Shown in pieces: positions 29,713 to 38,550 of a stretch of 64,000 nt of DNA (its first letter is position 1; every line of letters starts with the position of its first letter). The position numbers were made by a program, and so were the translations under genes. The stretch is from Paracoccaceae bacterium (lineage in GTDB: Bacteria > Pseudomonadota > Alphaproteobacteria > Rhodobacterales > Rhodobacteraceae). The DNA is taken from contig REER01000063.1 of assembly GCA_007694945.1 (NCBI GenBank), positions 43,977-107,976 of the forward strand. The letters run 5' to 3'. A model generated the notes under the pieces. It was not told where the DNA came from and searched no databases. It saw nothing but the letters and a program-made list of their open reading frames with translations.

Positions 29713-30600
29713 ATGGCACGTATCACAAAGGCTGTCTTTCCAGTTGCCGGGCTTGGAACGCGCTTCCTGCCCGCGACCAAGGCCATGCCGAAAGAGCTCC
29801 TGCCGATCATCGACAAGCCCATCGTCCAATATGCCGTTGAAGAGGCCGTCGCTGCCGGTGTCACCGAACTGATCTTTGTCACCGGGCGCAACAAACGCGC
29901 CGTTGGCGACCATTTCGACGCAAATCTGGAACTGGAAGCGCAGCTTCTTGCCAAGGGCAAGACCGAAATCCGCGACATGGTGCGCAATATCGTGCCCGAG
30001 GGGGTTGCCTGCATCTTCGTGCGTCAGCCCGAACCGCTTGGGCTGGGTCATGCAGTGCTCTGCGCCGCACCCGCGGTTGGTGACAACCCCTTCGTTGTGC
30101 TGCTGGCCGATGATCTGATGCAAGGCGAAATCCTGCCCACATCGGCACTCATCAGCGCCTTTGCGCGCAAACCGCAAACCATTTTGTCAGTATCGGAAGT
30201 GGCAGCCGAAGAAGTGTCGAAATACGGCATACTGAAGCCCGGCGCTGTCGATGAGCATGGCCTGATCTCGGTCGAGGGCATAATCGAGAAACCCGATGCT
30301 GCGGACGCGCCGTCGCGTCTGGCCTCCTTCGGGCGCTATGTCTTCACGCCCGAAGTTTTCGACATCCTGCGTGAATTGGCGCCGGGCGCCGGCGGTGAAA
30401 TCCAGCTTGCCGACGCCATCGACCATCTTGCCCGCGAAGGCAAGGTTGCGGCGATTACCAACCCATCACGGCGCTATGATTGCGGGGCGAAATTCGGCTA
30501 TCTGACGGCGCTTGTCGATTTTGCCCTCGCCGATGCCGAGTACCGGGATGAATTCATCGCCCTTCTGCGCGACCGGCTGGCGCGGATCGACACGCCCTGA
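29713..30600 (+). CDS. galU: UTP-glucose-1-phosphate uridylyltransferase
   Basis: Produces UDP-glucose for polysaccharides and glycolipids. The 295-aa length and the motifs KAVFPVAGLGTRFLPATKAMPKELLPI, VEEAVAAGVTELIFVTGRNK, RQPEPLGLGHAVLCA and the metal-site LLADDLM identify bacterial GalU. AAGAAGGGAATC serves as the ribosome-binding site. It converges with the flavin reductase gene (10-base gap). Together with manC it supplies precursors that a glycan cluster such as the one at the right end of the window would need, though linkage is not proven. Confidence 0.95.
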   Translation: MARITKAVFPVAGLGTRFLPATKAMPKELLPIIDKPIVQYAVEEAVAAGVTELIFVTGRNKRAVGDHFDANLELEAQLLAKGKTEIRDMVRNIVPEGVACIFVRQPEPLGLGHAVLCAAPAVGDNPFVVLLADDLMQGEILPTSALISAFARKPQTILSVSEVAAEEVSKYGILKPGAVDEHGLISVEGIIEKPDAADAPSRLASFGRYVFTPEVFDILRELAPGAGGEIQLADAIDHLAREGKVAAITNPSRRYDCGAKFGYLTALVDFALADAEYRDEFIALLRDRLARIDTP

Positions 30601-30610
30601 CGGCGAACAA

Positions 30611-31216
30611 TCACTCGCCAGGGCGCTTCAGACTGAACACATCACGCACGACCGCGTAATCGCGATACCCGCAGCGCGCGAGGGGCTGAAATCGTGTGAT
30701 GTCGAAAATACCTTCGACCAGACAATCTTCGCGCAGATGCACCCCGACCACCTCGCCGAGCACGAGGAAATTCGCGGCACCCGCCAGTGTGATGATCTGC
30801 GTCATGCGGCATTCCAGTGCTGCGGGGGCCCCTGCTACGCGCGCGGCCGGGATCATCCGGCACTCTTCGCGCGCCAGTCCGGCGTGGTCGAACTCATCCA
30901 CCTCGCGCGGCCATGGCCCTGAACTCGCATTCATCGCGTCACGGGCAGCATATTCCACGACATTGACGCAGAACACGCCTGTCTCGCGGATATTGGCGAC
31001 CGAATCCTTGGTGCCATCGCGGTCGGGTTTGGCGCTGGTCGAGGCGAACATCACCTGCGGCGGAACATAGGCGACAGCATTGAAGAAGGAATAGGGCGCG
31101 AGATTGTCATGCCCGTCTGCGCCGCGCGTGGATATCCAGCCAATCGGGCGCGGAGTCACGATGGCATTGAACGGGTTGTGCGGCAGGCCATGACCCTGCC
31201 GGGGCTCGTAGAACAT
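30611..31216 (-). CDS. flavin reductase family protein (FMN-binding split barrel)
   Basis: 201-aa protein of the flavoprotein oxygenase/flavin reductase DIM6/NTAB group. The N-terminal NPFNAIVTPRPIGWIST is the characteristic FMN-binding strand, followed by LAPYSFFNAVAYVPPQVMFA. The true start is the ATG at 31216 (MFYEPRQG) with GGAG seven bases ahead; the longer frame upstream is not coding. Members supply reduced flavin to partner monooxygenases or act as stand-alone reductases; no partner gene is adjacent. Confidence 0.87.
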   Translation of the reverse strand: MFYEPRQGHGLPHNPFNAIVTPRPIGWISTRGADGHDNLAPYSFFNAVAYVPPQVMFASTSAKPDRDGTKDSVANIRETGVFCVNVVEYAARDAMNASSGPWPREVDEFDHAGLAREECRMIPAARVAGAPAALECRMTQIITLAGAANFLVLGEVVGVHLREDCLVEGIFDITRFQPLARCGYRDYAVVRDVFSLKRPGE

Positions 31217-31297
31217 GGACTTGCTCCGATCTGTTTGCGCGCACCCTAGCGCCATGCTAGGGCGCCTGCCAGCGCCCTTTGCGGCGGGGGACAGGAC

Positions 31298-31801
31298 ATG
31301 CAGCTTGAGCAGGAAACACCCGCCGATTGGTGGGAGGTCGAGGCGCTTTTTGACCTCTGTTTTGCGCCCGGGCGCGAGGCGCTCTCGTCCTACCGGCTGC
31401 GTGACGGGGTGCGGCCCGTGGCCTCGCTCTGTCTCATTCTGCGTGATGAAAACGGGCTGGCTGCCGCGATCCGGTTCTGGCCGGTAGAGGTGGCGAGCGC
31501 ACCTGTCCTGCTGCTTGGCCCGATCGCCGTGCACCCCACGCATCAGGGCGAGGGTCTGGGCGGCTGGCTGATGCAGGAGAGTCTGTCGCGGGCGCGGGAC
31601 GAAGGCTGGACACGAGTGTTACTGGTGGGAGATGAGCCCTATTACAGCCGTTTCGGCTTTGCCCGAACCGACAATGTAATCATGCCACCACCCACGAACC
31701 CAGCGCGCGTGCTGGGGCTCGCGCTTCTTGAAGGGGCATGGGAGGGCATCACCGGCGCGGTCGAGAAAAGCGCGACTCACTCCACCAGCGTCGAGACATA
31801 A
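31298..31801 (+). CDS. GNAT family N-acetyltransferase
   Basis: 167-aa GNAT-fold acyltransferase. The acetyl-CoA pyrophosphate loop is visible as AVHPTHQGEGLGGWLMQESL (Q-X-X-G-X-G type), followed by the LLVGDEPYYSRFGF strand typical of the YhbS-like subgroup. Substrate unknown. It diverges from the flavin reductase gene (81 bases) and its last 25 bases overlap the end of ptsP on the other strand, so no terminator fits between them. Confidence 0.87.
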   Translation: MQLEQETPADWWEVEALFDLCFAPGREALSSYRLRDGVRPVASLCLILRDENGLAAAIRFWPVEVASAPVLLLGPIAVHPTHQGEGLGGWLMQESLSRARDEGWTRVLLVGDEPYYSRFGFARTDNVIMPPPTNPARVLGLALLEGAWEGITGAVEKSATHSTSVET

Positions 31802-34023
31802 TCCAGCAAGGCAGGACGCGCTGATTCAAGTCCACGCGCCTGCACACGCGCGATGATTTCCGAGACCTCGTTGATATTCGCGCGCCGAATCAGCGACTTG
31901 ACCGGCCCTATCGAGGCCGGGCGCATCGACAGCGCCGGGATCCCGATCCCGGCCAGCGCCAGCGCATCGACCGGGCGGCCCGCATCCTCGCCGCAGAAGG
32001 ACAGGCGTGCCTCGGCCTCGTAACAGCGGTCGACGACCAGTTGCAGGAAGGTCAGAAAAGAGGTGCTCAGCGTATCATAGCGCCGCCGCACCAACTCGTT
32101 CTCACGGTCCGCAGCGAAGAAGAATTGCTTGAGGTCATTGCCGCCGATCGAGATGAAATCGGCTTCCTGAAAGAAGCTCTTGGGCGCATAGGCCAGCGCA
32201 CAGCATTCCAGCATCGCGCCGACTTGCAGGCGTTCGGGCAACACATGCCCAAGTCGCCGCTCGCGCTCGATCTCACGCATCAGCATGTCGCGGGCGCGGC
32301 TGAACTCGCTGGGCGCAGCCACCAGCGGGAACATAACGCTGAGCGGTCGGCCATTCGCAGCCCGGATCAGCGCTTGCAACTGCATCCGCAAGACACCGGG
32401 CTTGTCGAGCCCCACCCGCAGCGCGCGCCAACCCATAGCGGGGTTAGGCTCGTCAGGGCGGTTCATATAGGGCATCACCTTGTCCGACCCAATATCGAGC
32501 GTGCGGAAATGCACGTCCTTGCCATCGGCCGCATCAATCACCCGGGCATAATTCACCACGAGTTCCGACCGACGCGGCATCTTCTCGCGGGCAAGAAACT
32601 GCAATTCGGTGCGGAACAGCCCCACCGCCTCGGCCCCGGAGGAAGGCAAGGAAGGCAGATCGGCCATCAACCCGGCATTCATCTTGAGCGTCACCCGCGT
32701 ACCGCAGCGCCCCACAGCGGGCTTGTCACGCAGACTGGCATAGCGTTCCTGCGCTTTGGCCTGCATGGCCATCTTGTCACGAAAGGCCGTACTCACGCTG
32801 TCATCGGGGCGCAGATGCACCATACCCTCGGTACCATCGACAAGGATATGGTCACCATTGAGCGCCTCGGTGGTGATGCGCGGCACATTGATCACCAGCG
32901 GAATCGCCAGCGCGCGCGCCACAATCGTGGCATGGCTGCCCACCGCACCTTCCTCCAGCACCACACCGCGCAGCTTGCGACCATAGTCCAGCAACTCTCC
33001 CGGCCCTATATTGCGCGCCACCAGGATCGGGCGCTCGGGCATCTCGGCACCGGTCTCATGCCCCTGCCCCGTCAGGATCCGTAACAGCCGATTCGACAGG
33101 TCGTCGAGATCATGCAGCCGGTCGCGCAGATAGGCGTCGGGTACCCGTTCCAGCCGCGCGCGCGCTGCCGATTGCTCCTTTTCCACCGCTGCCTCGGCCG
33201 AGAGGCCCAGCCGTATATCCTCTTCCATCCGCTTCAGCCAGCCGCGCGAATGCGCGAACATCCGGTAGGTCTGCAACACCTCCTGATGCTCCTTGTCGCG
33301 GCTGCCCGCCGCTGCCATCAATTCGTCAATCGAGACCCGCAGCTTGCCGACCGCATCATTCAGCCGCTCAAGCTCTGCCCGGCTGTCATCATTGACCAGA
33401 TTGGTGATGACCACGCGCGGTTGATGCAACCAGACATTGCCTTCAGCTTCCCCCTCCTGCGCTGTCACACCATGCAGCATGACCGGATTCTTGTGCAGCG
33501 AGGCAAAGGCCGTTTCCTCACCCACGAAAGCGCCCAGCTCGGTCATCTCGGCGATGACCATGGCCACCACTTCCAGCCCGTAAAGCTCGTCATCCGAATA
33601 TAGCCGCGGCTCTCTCGCCTGTACGACCAGCACTCCGAGCCGTTCACCCAGCCGCTGGATCGGCACACCAAGGAAGGACGAATATGCCTCCTCACCAGTC
33701 TCTGACATGTAGCGAAAGCCCGGCTCGGAAGGGGCGTCGGCCGAGTTGATGGGCTTGGCGAGTTTTGCGACCCGCCCCACCAGCCCCTCGCCCAAGCGTA
33801 ACCGCGTCTGGTGCACGGCCTCTGGCTTCAGCCCTTCAGTCGCACACAGCTCGAGAGTCTCGGGATCGCGAAACAGATAGACCGAACAGACTTCGACCCC
33901 CATCGATTCAGCGATGATGGTGGTTATGCGGTCCAGCCGTTCCTGCCCCGGACTTGCCAGCGACATCTCATCGCGCAACCGGCGCAGGAGTTTGCGAGAG
34001 TCGGTTTCGGTTCTATGGGGCAT
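31777..34023 (-). CDS. ptsP: phosphoenolpyruvate-protein phosphotransferase, EI-Ntr
   Basis: First enzyme of the nitrogen-related PTS phosphorelay, 748 aa. It has an N-terminal GAF sensor domain (about residues 25-165; SVYLFRDPETLELCATEGL) and the EI core: phospho-histidine His364 in VGSHATIVARALAIP, and the PEP-binding TIM barrel with GLFRTELQFL, RTLDIGSDK, and SFCGEDAGRP. The start is ATG 34023 with GGAGGGG before it. It follows lysC by 31 bases on the same strand, a pairing frequent in alphaproteobacteria, suggesting co-transcription. In the nitrogen PTS, glutamine sensed by the GAF domain reduces autophosphorylation. Confidence 0.94.
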   Translation of the reverse strand: MPHRTETDSRKLLRRLRDEMSLASPGQERLDRITTIIAESMGVEVCSVYLFRDPETLELCATEGLKPEAVHQTRLRLGEGLVGRVAKLAKPINSADAPSEPGFRYMSETGEEAYSSFLGVPIQRLGERLGVLVVQAREPRLYSDDELYGLEVVAMVIAEMTELGAFVGEETAFASLHKNPVMLHGVTAQEGEAEGNVWLHQPRVVITNLVNDDSRAELERLNDAVGKLRVSIDELMAAAGSRDKEHQEVLQTYRMFAHSRGWLKRMEEDIRLGLSAEAAVEKEQSAARARLERVPDAYLRDRLHDLDDLSNRLLRILTGQGHETGAEMPERPILVARNIGPGELLDYGRKLRGVVLEEGAVGSHATIVARALAIPLVINVPRITTEALNGDHILVDGTEGMVHLRPDDSVSTAFRDKMAMQAKAQERYASLRDKPAVGRCGTRVTLKMNAGLMADLPSLPSSGAEAVGLFRTELQFLAREKMPRRSELVVNYARVIDAADGKDVHFRTLDIGSDKVMPYMNRPDEPNPAMGWRALRVGLDKPGVLRMQLQALIRAANGRPLSVMFPLVAAPSEFSRARDMLMREIERERRLGHVLPERLQVGAMLECCALAYAPKSFFQEADFISIGGNDLKQFFFAADRENELVRRRYDTLSTSFLTFLQLVVDRCYEAEARLSFCGEDAGRPVDALALAGIGIPALSMRPASIGPVKSLIRRANINEVSEIIARVQARGLESARPALLDYVSTLVE

Positions 34024-34054
34024 GGCCCCTCCAGATGTAATCCCGGCGCTGGCC

Positions 34055-35314
34055 TCAGCCTGCCTTTTCCAGCTCGAATGCATCATGGAGTGACTGCACA
34101 GCAAGTTCCATGTATTTTCTGTCAATCAACACAGAGATCTTGATCTCGGAAGTCGCAATCACCTTGATATTGATGCCTTCTTCGGCAAGTGCGCGGAACA
34201 TGCGCGCCGCAACACCCGCATGGCTGCGCATACCGATGCCGACAACCGAGACTTTCGCCGCATCCGTATCGACCTCCAGCTTCTCATATTTGATCGAGTC
34301 TGCCGCGCGCGCTTCCTCCAGTGCCTTTTGGGCACGGGCAACCTGATCGACCGGACAGGAAAACGTCATATCGGTGACGGGCTTTTCATGACCCCGATAA
34401 TCTTTCTCCGAGATATTCTGCACGATCATGTCCACATTCACCCCGGCCTCTGCCAATGGGCCGAAGATGGCAGCGGCAATACCCGGGCGGTCCTCGACCG
34501 TAACCAGCGTCAGTTTCGCTTCCTCGCGGCTGAAGGCCAGGCCCGAGACGACTTTCGATTCCATGATTTCTTCCTCATCGCAGACCAGGGTTCCCGAACT
34601 CGCATCCGTATCATCGAAAGATGACAGCACACGCAAACGCACCTTGTAGCGCATCGCCAACTCTACCGAGCGCGTCTGCAACACTTTCGCGCCAAGGCTG
34701 GCGAGTTCCAGCATCTCCTCGAAACTGATCTTGTCAAGCTTGCGCGCCTTCGAGGTAATGCGCGGGTCGGTGGTATAGATGCCGTCGACATCAGTGTAGA
34801 TATCGCAACGCTCGGCCCCGAAGGCCGCGGCAAAGGCCACCGCCGTCGTGTCCGAACCGCCCCGACCCAGCGTGGTGATGCGCCCTTCCGGGCTGACCCC
34901 CTGAAAGCCCGCGATCACGGCGACCTTGAAGCCCTCAGTGAATTTCGCATCGATATTGGCGCGCGGGATATCGAGAAAACGCGCAGCCCCATGCGCGCTG
35001 GTGGTCTGGATCGGTACCTGCCAGCCCTGCCAGGAGCGTGCGGGCACATCCATCTCCTGCAGGGTCAGAGCCATCAGCCCGGCGGTCACATTCTCGCCCG
35101 AACTGACCACGGCATCATACTCGCGCGCATCATAAAGCGGCGAGGTCTCGCCCACCCAGCCGACCAGCTCATTGGTCTTGCCCGCCATGGCCGAGACGAT
35201 GACGATCACATCATAGCCGCGCGTGACCTCGGCGCGCACCTTTTGCGCGGCATGGCGAATGCGGTCCAGATCAGCGACAGAAGTGCCACCGAATTTCATC
35301 ACCAGAAGCGGCAT
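34055..35314 (-). CDS. lysC: aspartokinase
   Basis: First enzyme of the aspartate family pathway (Lys, Thr, Met, diaminopimelate). The 419-aa protein starts MPLLVMKFGGTSVAD (ATG 35314, GAAGGG ahead); upstream in-frame codons are not coding. Kinase landmarks are KFGGTSV, TTLGRGGSDTTAVAFAAA and the YTDVDGIYTTDPRI loop. The C-terminal third carries two ACT domains (from about residue 265) for amino acid feedback. In many related enzymes a shorter regulatory subunit starts inside the gene; I did not look for experimental support. Confidence 0.95.
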   Translation of the reverse strand: MPLLVMKFGGTSVADLDRIRHAAQKVRAEVTRGYDVIVIVSAMAGKTNELVGWVGETSPLYDAREYDAVVSSGENVTAGLMALTLQEMDVPARSWQGWQVPIQTTSAHGAARFLDIPRANIDAKFTEGFKVAVIAGFQGVSPEGRITTLGRGGSDTTAVAFAAAFGAERCDIYTDVDGIYTTDPRITSKARKLDKISFEEMLELASLGAKVLQTRSVELAMRYKVRLRVLSSFDDTDASSGTLVCDEEEIMESKVVSGLAFSREEAKLTLVTVEDRPGIAAAIFGPLAEAGVNVDMIVQNISEKDYRGHEKPVTDMTFSCPVDQVARAQKALEEARAADSIKYEKLEVDTDAAKVSVVGIGMRSHAGVAARMFRALAEEGINIKVIATSEIKISVLIDRKYMELAVQSLHDAFELEKAG

Positions 35315-35376
35315 GGGCCGACCCTTCCCCGTCGAATTGCGCACTTCTTCTATGCGGCACAGGCGCACGGCGCAAG

Positions 35377-35408
35377 GTGCCGCGATAGTGCCGCGATAGT
35401 GCCGCGGC
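35377..35408. repeat. 11-bp tandem repeat upstream of lysC
   Basis: GTGCCGCGATA occurs twice in direct succession and is followed by a third, partial unit (GTGCCGCGGC). It lies 63 to 94 bases before the lysC start codon, in its likely promoter or leader. Too short to be a CRISPR; possibly a regulatory direct repeat or a slippage product. Confidence 0.6.
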
Positions 35409-35459
35409 AAGATCAGCACTTGCACAGTCAGAGGCTGGCACATCAATTCTGCATATCGG

Positions 35460-35482
35460 CTTCATCTTGCCAGAAATACTCA
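35460..35482 (-). repeat. 23-mer intergenic repeat, copy 2
   Basis: On the minus strand GAGTATTTCTGGCAAGATG with flanks, one mismatch from the copies at 11818 and 45331. It lies 145 bases upstream of lysC and reads toward it. Confidence 0.75.
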
Positions 35483-35573
35483 CTGATCCGATCAGTACCG
35501 AGGAATTGCCAGGCGATGCGCAGCAGTATGCCTCGCGCGGCGGTCCAGAGCCGCGATCCTCTCAAGCCTCACA

Positions 35574-35635
35574 GGGGCAAGCGCCCGCGAGCGGGTCATG
35601 GGCGGGTGGGCGGGGAACCCAAGCGGGCGCTTTCT
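35574..35635. repeat. 60-bp hairpin-type intergenic repeat, copy 2
   Basis: Same element as 3436-3495: AAGCGCCCGCGAGCGGGTCA, then GGGCGGGTGGGCGGGG, closed by AGCGGGCGCTT. Inverted end arms can pair across the element. It contains the last codons (GSPPTRP) and stop codon of the histone-deacetylase-like gene. Confidence 0.7.
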
Positions 35636-36798
35636 ACCGCGCTCAATGACGTAGCCGATTGAACGCGATCAACCGCCCCATGTCGAGCGGAAGCCATGCG
35701 CCCACGCAAATGCTCCACACGCTCACGAATCTCCTGCCGGACCGGCCCGTCGCGAGCAGTGTCTTGCAAGGTCATAACCCAAGCCTCCTGAGGCACGGGC
35801 CCAGCGGAGCGACGCTCCCAGGACAGCCCGCGCAGCACCTGCTGCGCGGGTTCGGGCAAGACCTCGGGGGCCTCAATTCCATTCAGCGCCCCCCAGATCC
35901 TCGTCCAACACCGTCCCACAGACCACGGGTTATAACCCCCACCGCCGAGCACGATCAGCCGCGGTGCGATCTGTTTCAGCGCCAGAGCCACATCCACATG
36001 TGCATTGTTTGACAGCGCCAGACGGGACAGCGGATCCTCCTCGATGGCGTCAGCGCCACATTGCAGCACAACCGCCTGCGGGTCGAATTGCTCGAGCACT
36101 GGCACGATCAGCCGCTCGCGAAGATGCGCCATCTCGCTGTCGTTGAACCCGCGCGGAACCGGCAGGTTGAACGTCCGGCCGCCCCCGGTCTCTTCCAACT
36201 CTCCGGTGAAGGGCCAGCGCTTCTCTTCATGAAGCGAGATCAGCAGCATGTCCTCAGCGGAACCCAGCGCTGCCTCTACCCCGTCGCAATGATGCGCGTC
36301 GATATCGACATAGGCGATCCGGCTCAGCCCCAGACGCCGCAGCGCGAGCAAGCACAGTACCGGGTCGTTGAGGTAGCAGAACCCGTTGGCGTAATCCGCC
36401 ATCGCGTGATGCGTGCCACCGCCCGGGACATGCACCACCCCCCCATCGCGCACCAGTTCCGCCGCCAGCATAACCCCGCCGGCGCCTGTCGCCGGGCGGC
36501 GGAACATCTCGGGGAAGACCGGGTTTGAAGTCGTGCCAAGCCCGTGACGGGCACGGGTCGCATCATCAACCGCTTGCTGAGCCTCGGCCCGGTGTAGCAC
36601 CTCAATATAGCGCGCTGTGTGAAAACTCTCGAGCGCCGCGGGCTTCGCCCGCGGACTGGTCCGATACTGTCCCTCACCCATCCAACCCAGAGCGCGGGTC
36701 AGATCCATAACAGTTGAGACGCGCGGGATGTGCAGCGGGTGCCAGGCGCCGTAGCTGGAGCCGCGATAGATTTCCGACCCGATGAAAACAGGTGTCAT
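35596..36798 (-). CDS. histone deacetylase-like amidohydrolase (AcuC type)
   Basis: Zinc hydrolase of the arginase/deacetylase fold, 400 aa. Catalytic features: GGGTHHAMADYANGFCYLND (tandem His pair), the metal ligands in AYVDIDAHHCDGVEAAL, QCGADAIEEDPL and the GGGGYNPWSV substrate loop. Bacterial members deacetylate proteins such as acetyl-CoA synthetase, polyamines or other amides; the substrate here is unknown. The C-terminus ends ESARLGSPPTRP, of which the last seven residues are encoded by an intergenic repeat also found at the end of crcB, so the natural C-terminus was probably shorter or different. Confidence 0.88.
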   Translation of the reverse strand: MTPVFIGSEIYRGSSYGAWHPLHIPRVSTVMDLTRALGWMGEGQYRTSPRAKPAALESFHTARYIEVLHRAEAQQAVDDATRARHGLGTTSNPVFPEMFRRPATGAGGVMLAAELVRDGGVVHVPGGGTHHAMADYANGFCYLNDPVLCLLALRRLGLSRIAYVDIDAHHCDGVEAALGSAEDMLLISLHEEKRWPFTGELEETGGGRTFNLPVPRGFNDSEMAHLRERLIVPVLEQFDPQAVVLQCGADAIEEDPLSRLALSNNAHVDVALALKQIAPRLIVLGGGGYNPWSVGRCWTRIWGALNGIEAPEVLPEPAQQVLRGLSWERRSAGPVPQEAWVMTLQDTARDGPVRQEIRERVEHLRGRMASARHGAVDRVQSATSLSAVESARLGSPPTRP

Positions 36799-36816
36799 TC
36801 CGCGAAAACCGCCATC

Positions 36817-37326
36817 TCAGCGCAGATGCGACCGGATCGGGCGAGTGATGGCGCGCGATGTCGGACGGGTTCGTGACCCCCAGAAGCCGATCAATTCGCC
36901 CTCAGGGTCGAGTAAAGCCTTGTTGAAATTCCAAGACGGCACATGCCCATGCTGCTCGGACAGCCAGCGATAGAACGGATGCGCATCCGCTCCCCTCACC
37001 GAAGTGATCTGCGTGATCGGGAAGGTCAACCCGGTTTCAACGCGGCAGAAATCGGCCACCTCCTCGTTGCTTGACAACTCCTGCCGGAAATCATCCGAGG
37101 GTACAGCCAGCACGACCAACCCCTTCGGACCATAGGTGTCGTAGAGCGCCTGCATATCCCCATATTGCCTTGTGAAGCCGCACAGCGAGGCCGTGTTGAC
37201 CACCAGCACGGGTTGCCCCCGCCACTCGGAGAGATCGATCCGGCTGCCATCGAGCGCCGTGAAGGTGAACGCCCCTGCGGGCAAAGCCATGGTCAGGCAA
37301 AACAGACAAGTCAGCAATAGGCGCAT
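36817..37326 (-). CDS. glutathione peroxidase family protein, exported
   Basis: 169-aa thioredoxin-fold peroxidase with an N-terminal secretion signal (LLLTCLFCLTMALPAGA). The peroxidatic Cys is in VNTASLCGFTRQYGDMQALYD, and the Trp/Asn of the active site in SWNFNKALLDPEG. The usual FPCNQFG block is replaced by VPSDDFRQELSSN, as in the Gpx variants that lack the second Cys there. Start ATG 37326 with GGAG six bases ahead (a GTG precedes it). Probable role: periplasmic peroxide detoxification. It lies 18 bases downstream, on the minus strand, from no other gene; the deacetylase gene starts after it. Confidence 0.85.
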   Translation of the reverse strand: MRLLLTCLFCLTMALPAGAFTFTALDGSRIDLSEWRGQPVLVVNTASLCGFTRQYGDMQALYDTYGPKGLVVLAVPSDDFRQELSSNEEVADFCRVETGLTFPITQITSVRGADAHPFYRWLSEQHGHVPSWNFNKALLDPEGELIGFWGSRTRPTSRAITRPIRSHLR

Positions 37327-37442
37327 CACGTACTCCTTTCAAATACAAAGAGTAGCGGAGACCGCGAATGGAGCAAGTCAGCTCACCTTGATTTAAGGAT
37401 CGACCTCTTTACTTGCCGCTCGAGTTGTGCAGAGCTTTCGAG

Positions 37443-37865
37443 ATGATAAAATTCGCATTGCGTTGTTCTGAAGGCCATGTCTTTGAGAGCTGGTTCCAGT
37501 CGGGAACGGCTTTCGAGGGCTTGCAATCGCGCAAGCTGCTGACCTGTCCTGTCTGTGGTGACAGCGCAATCGAGAAGGCGTTGATGACGCCTGTCGTTGC
37601 AAAACCCACGCAGCCAGCGCCCGAAAACAGGCGCGAGAAATCTCCGGAATTACCTGAAAAGCTACAACGCCTGCGCGCCGAGATTGAGGCCAACTCCGAT
37701 TATGTCGGTGAACGCTTCACGTCCGAAGCCCGCGCCATGTATCTGGGCGAGGTTCCGGATCGGCCAATCCACGGTGAGGCGCGACTGGAAGACGCCAAAG
37801 CGTTGATTGCTGAAGGTTTGCCGGTCCTGCCGCTGCCCTTCATCCCGACACGCAAGACAAATTGA
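37443..37865 (+). CDS. DUF1178 family protein
   Basis: 140-aa protein of the DUF1178 family, found widely in alphaproteobacteria, function unknown. The N-terminus MIKFALRCSEGHVFESWF and the zinc-ribbon-like CPVCGDSAIEKALMTP, together with Cys in LRCSEGH, suggest a metal-binding four-ligand site (C-X2-H and C-X2-C). The C-terminal helical half contains GERFTSEARAMYLGEVPDRPIHGEA, the family's most conserved stretch. The start is at ATG 37443, ten codons inside the longest frame. Confidence 0.87.
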   Translation: MIKFALRCSEGHVFESWFQSGTAFEGLQSRKLLTCPVCGDSAIEKALMTPVVAKPTQPAPENRREKSPELPEKLQRLRAEIEANSDYVGERFTSEARAMYLGEVPDRPIHGEARLEDAKALIAEGLPVLPLPFIPTRKTN

Positions 37866-37941
37866 TCTGTCACCCGGCCGTTTTTCGGTTTAGCTGCATA
37901 GGCACGGCCGATGGCCGTACTGCTTTGCCGAAAGCCCTGAC

Positions 37942-38550
37942 ATGCTGGACCGTCACCTGCGCCCCTATATCGACCCGCCACTGAACCGCATGGGCGGGGT
38001 CATCGCGCGGACGGGTATCTCGGCTAATCTGGTCACGCTGATCGGGCTCGCACTGGGGCTGGCGGCCGCGGCGACCGTGGTGGCGGAAGCTTTTGCGGTC
38101 GCGATGCTGCTCATCCTCGCCTCGCGGCTGGCCGACGGGCTGGATGGCGCTGTGGCAAGGGTACGGGGGGTGAGCGATTTCGGCGGCTATCTCGACATAA
38201 CCTGCGATTACGTCTTTTATGCAGCGATCCCGCTTGCCTTTGTTGTCCTAGACCCGACGGCTCACGGCGTGGCGGGCGCGTTCCTGCTGCTGAGCTTTTA
38301 CGTCAATGCAGGCTCGTTTCTGGGCTTTTCCGTGCTGGCCGAAAAGCGTCGGATGCAGAGCGATGCGCATGGGCTAAAGACGCTCTATTTCACGGGCGGG
38401 CTTCTGGAGGGGACCGAGACGATCCTGTTCTTCCTACTCCTGTGCCTGTTTCCGGACTGGTTTGCGCCGCTGGCGTGGGGTTTTGGCATGCTGTGCCTGA
38501 TCACGGCTGTGTCACGGATCCTGCTGGCGGCGAAGGTATTTCGGGACTAG
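37942..38550 (+). CDS. CDP-alcohol phosphatidyltransferase family protein
   Basis: 202-aa membrane enzyme with about six hydrophobic segments. The catalytic CDP-alcohol motif D-G-X2-D-G-X2-A-R-X7-G-X3-D-X3-D is complete in LADGLDGAVARVRGVSDFGGYLDITCDY. It makes a phospholipid or ether-phospholipid from a CDP-activated lipid and an alcohol; the acceptor cannot be told. Its 3' end overlaps the lactonase-like gene on the minus strand by 50 bases, an unusually long convergent overlap. Confidence 0.9.
   Translation: MLDRHLRPYIDPPLNRMGGVIARTGISANLVTLIGLALGLAAAATVVAEAFAVAMLLILASRLADGLDGAVARVRGVSDFGGYLDITCDYVFYAAIPLAFVVLDPTAHGVAGAFLLLSFYVNAGSFLGFSVLAEKRRMQSDAHGLKTLYFTGGLLEGTETILFFLLLCLFPDWFAPLAWGFGMLCLITAVSRILLAAKVFRD

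Noticed and set aside
35377..35408. Short tandem repeats as a CRISPR remnant
   Set aside because: Units are 11 bp and contiguous with no spacers; no cas gene is near.
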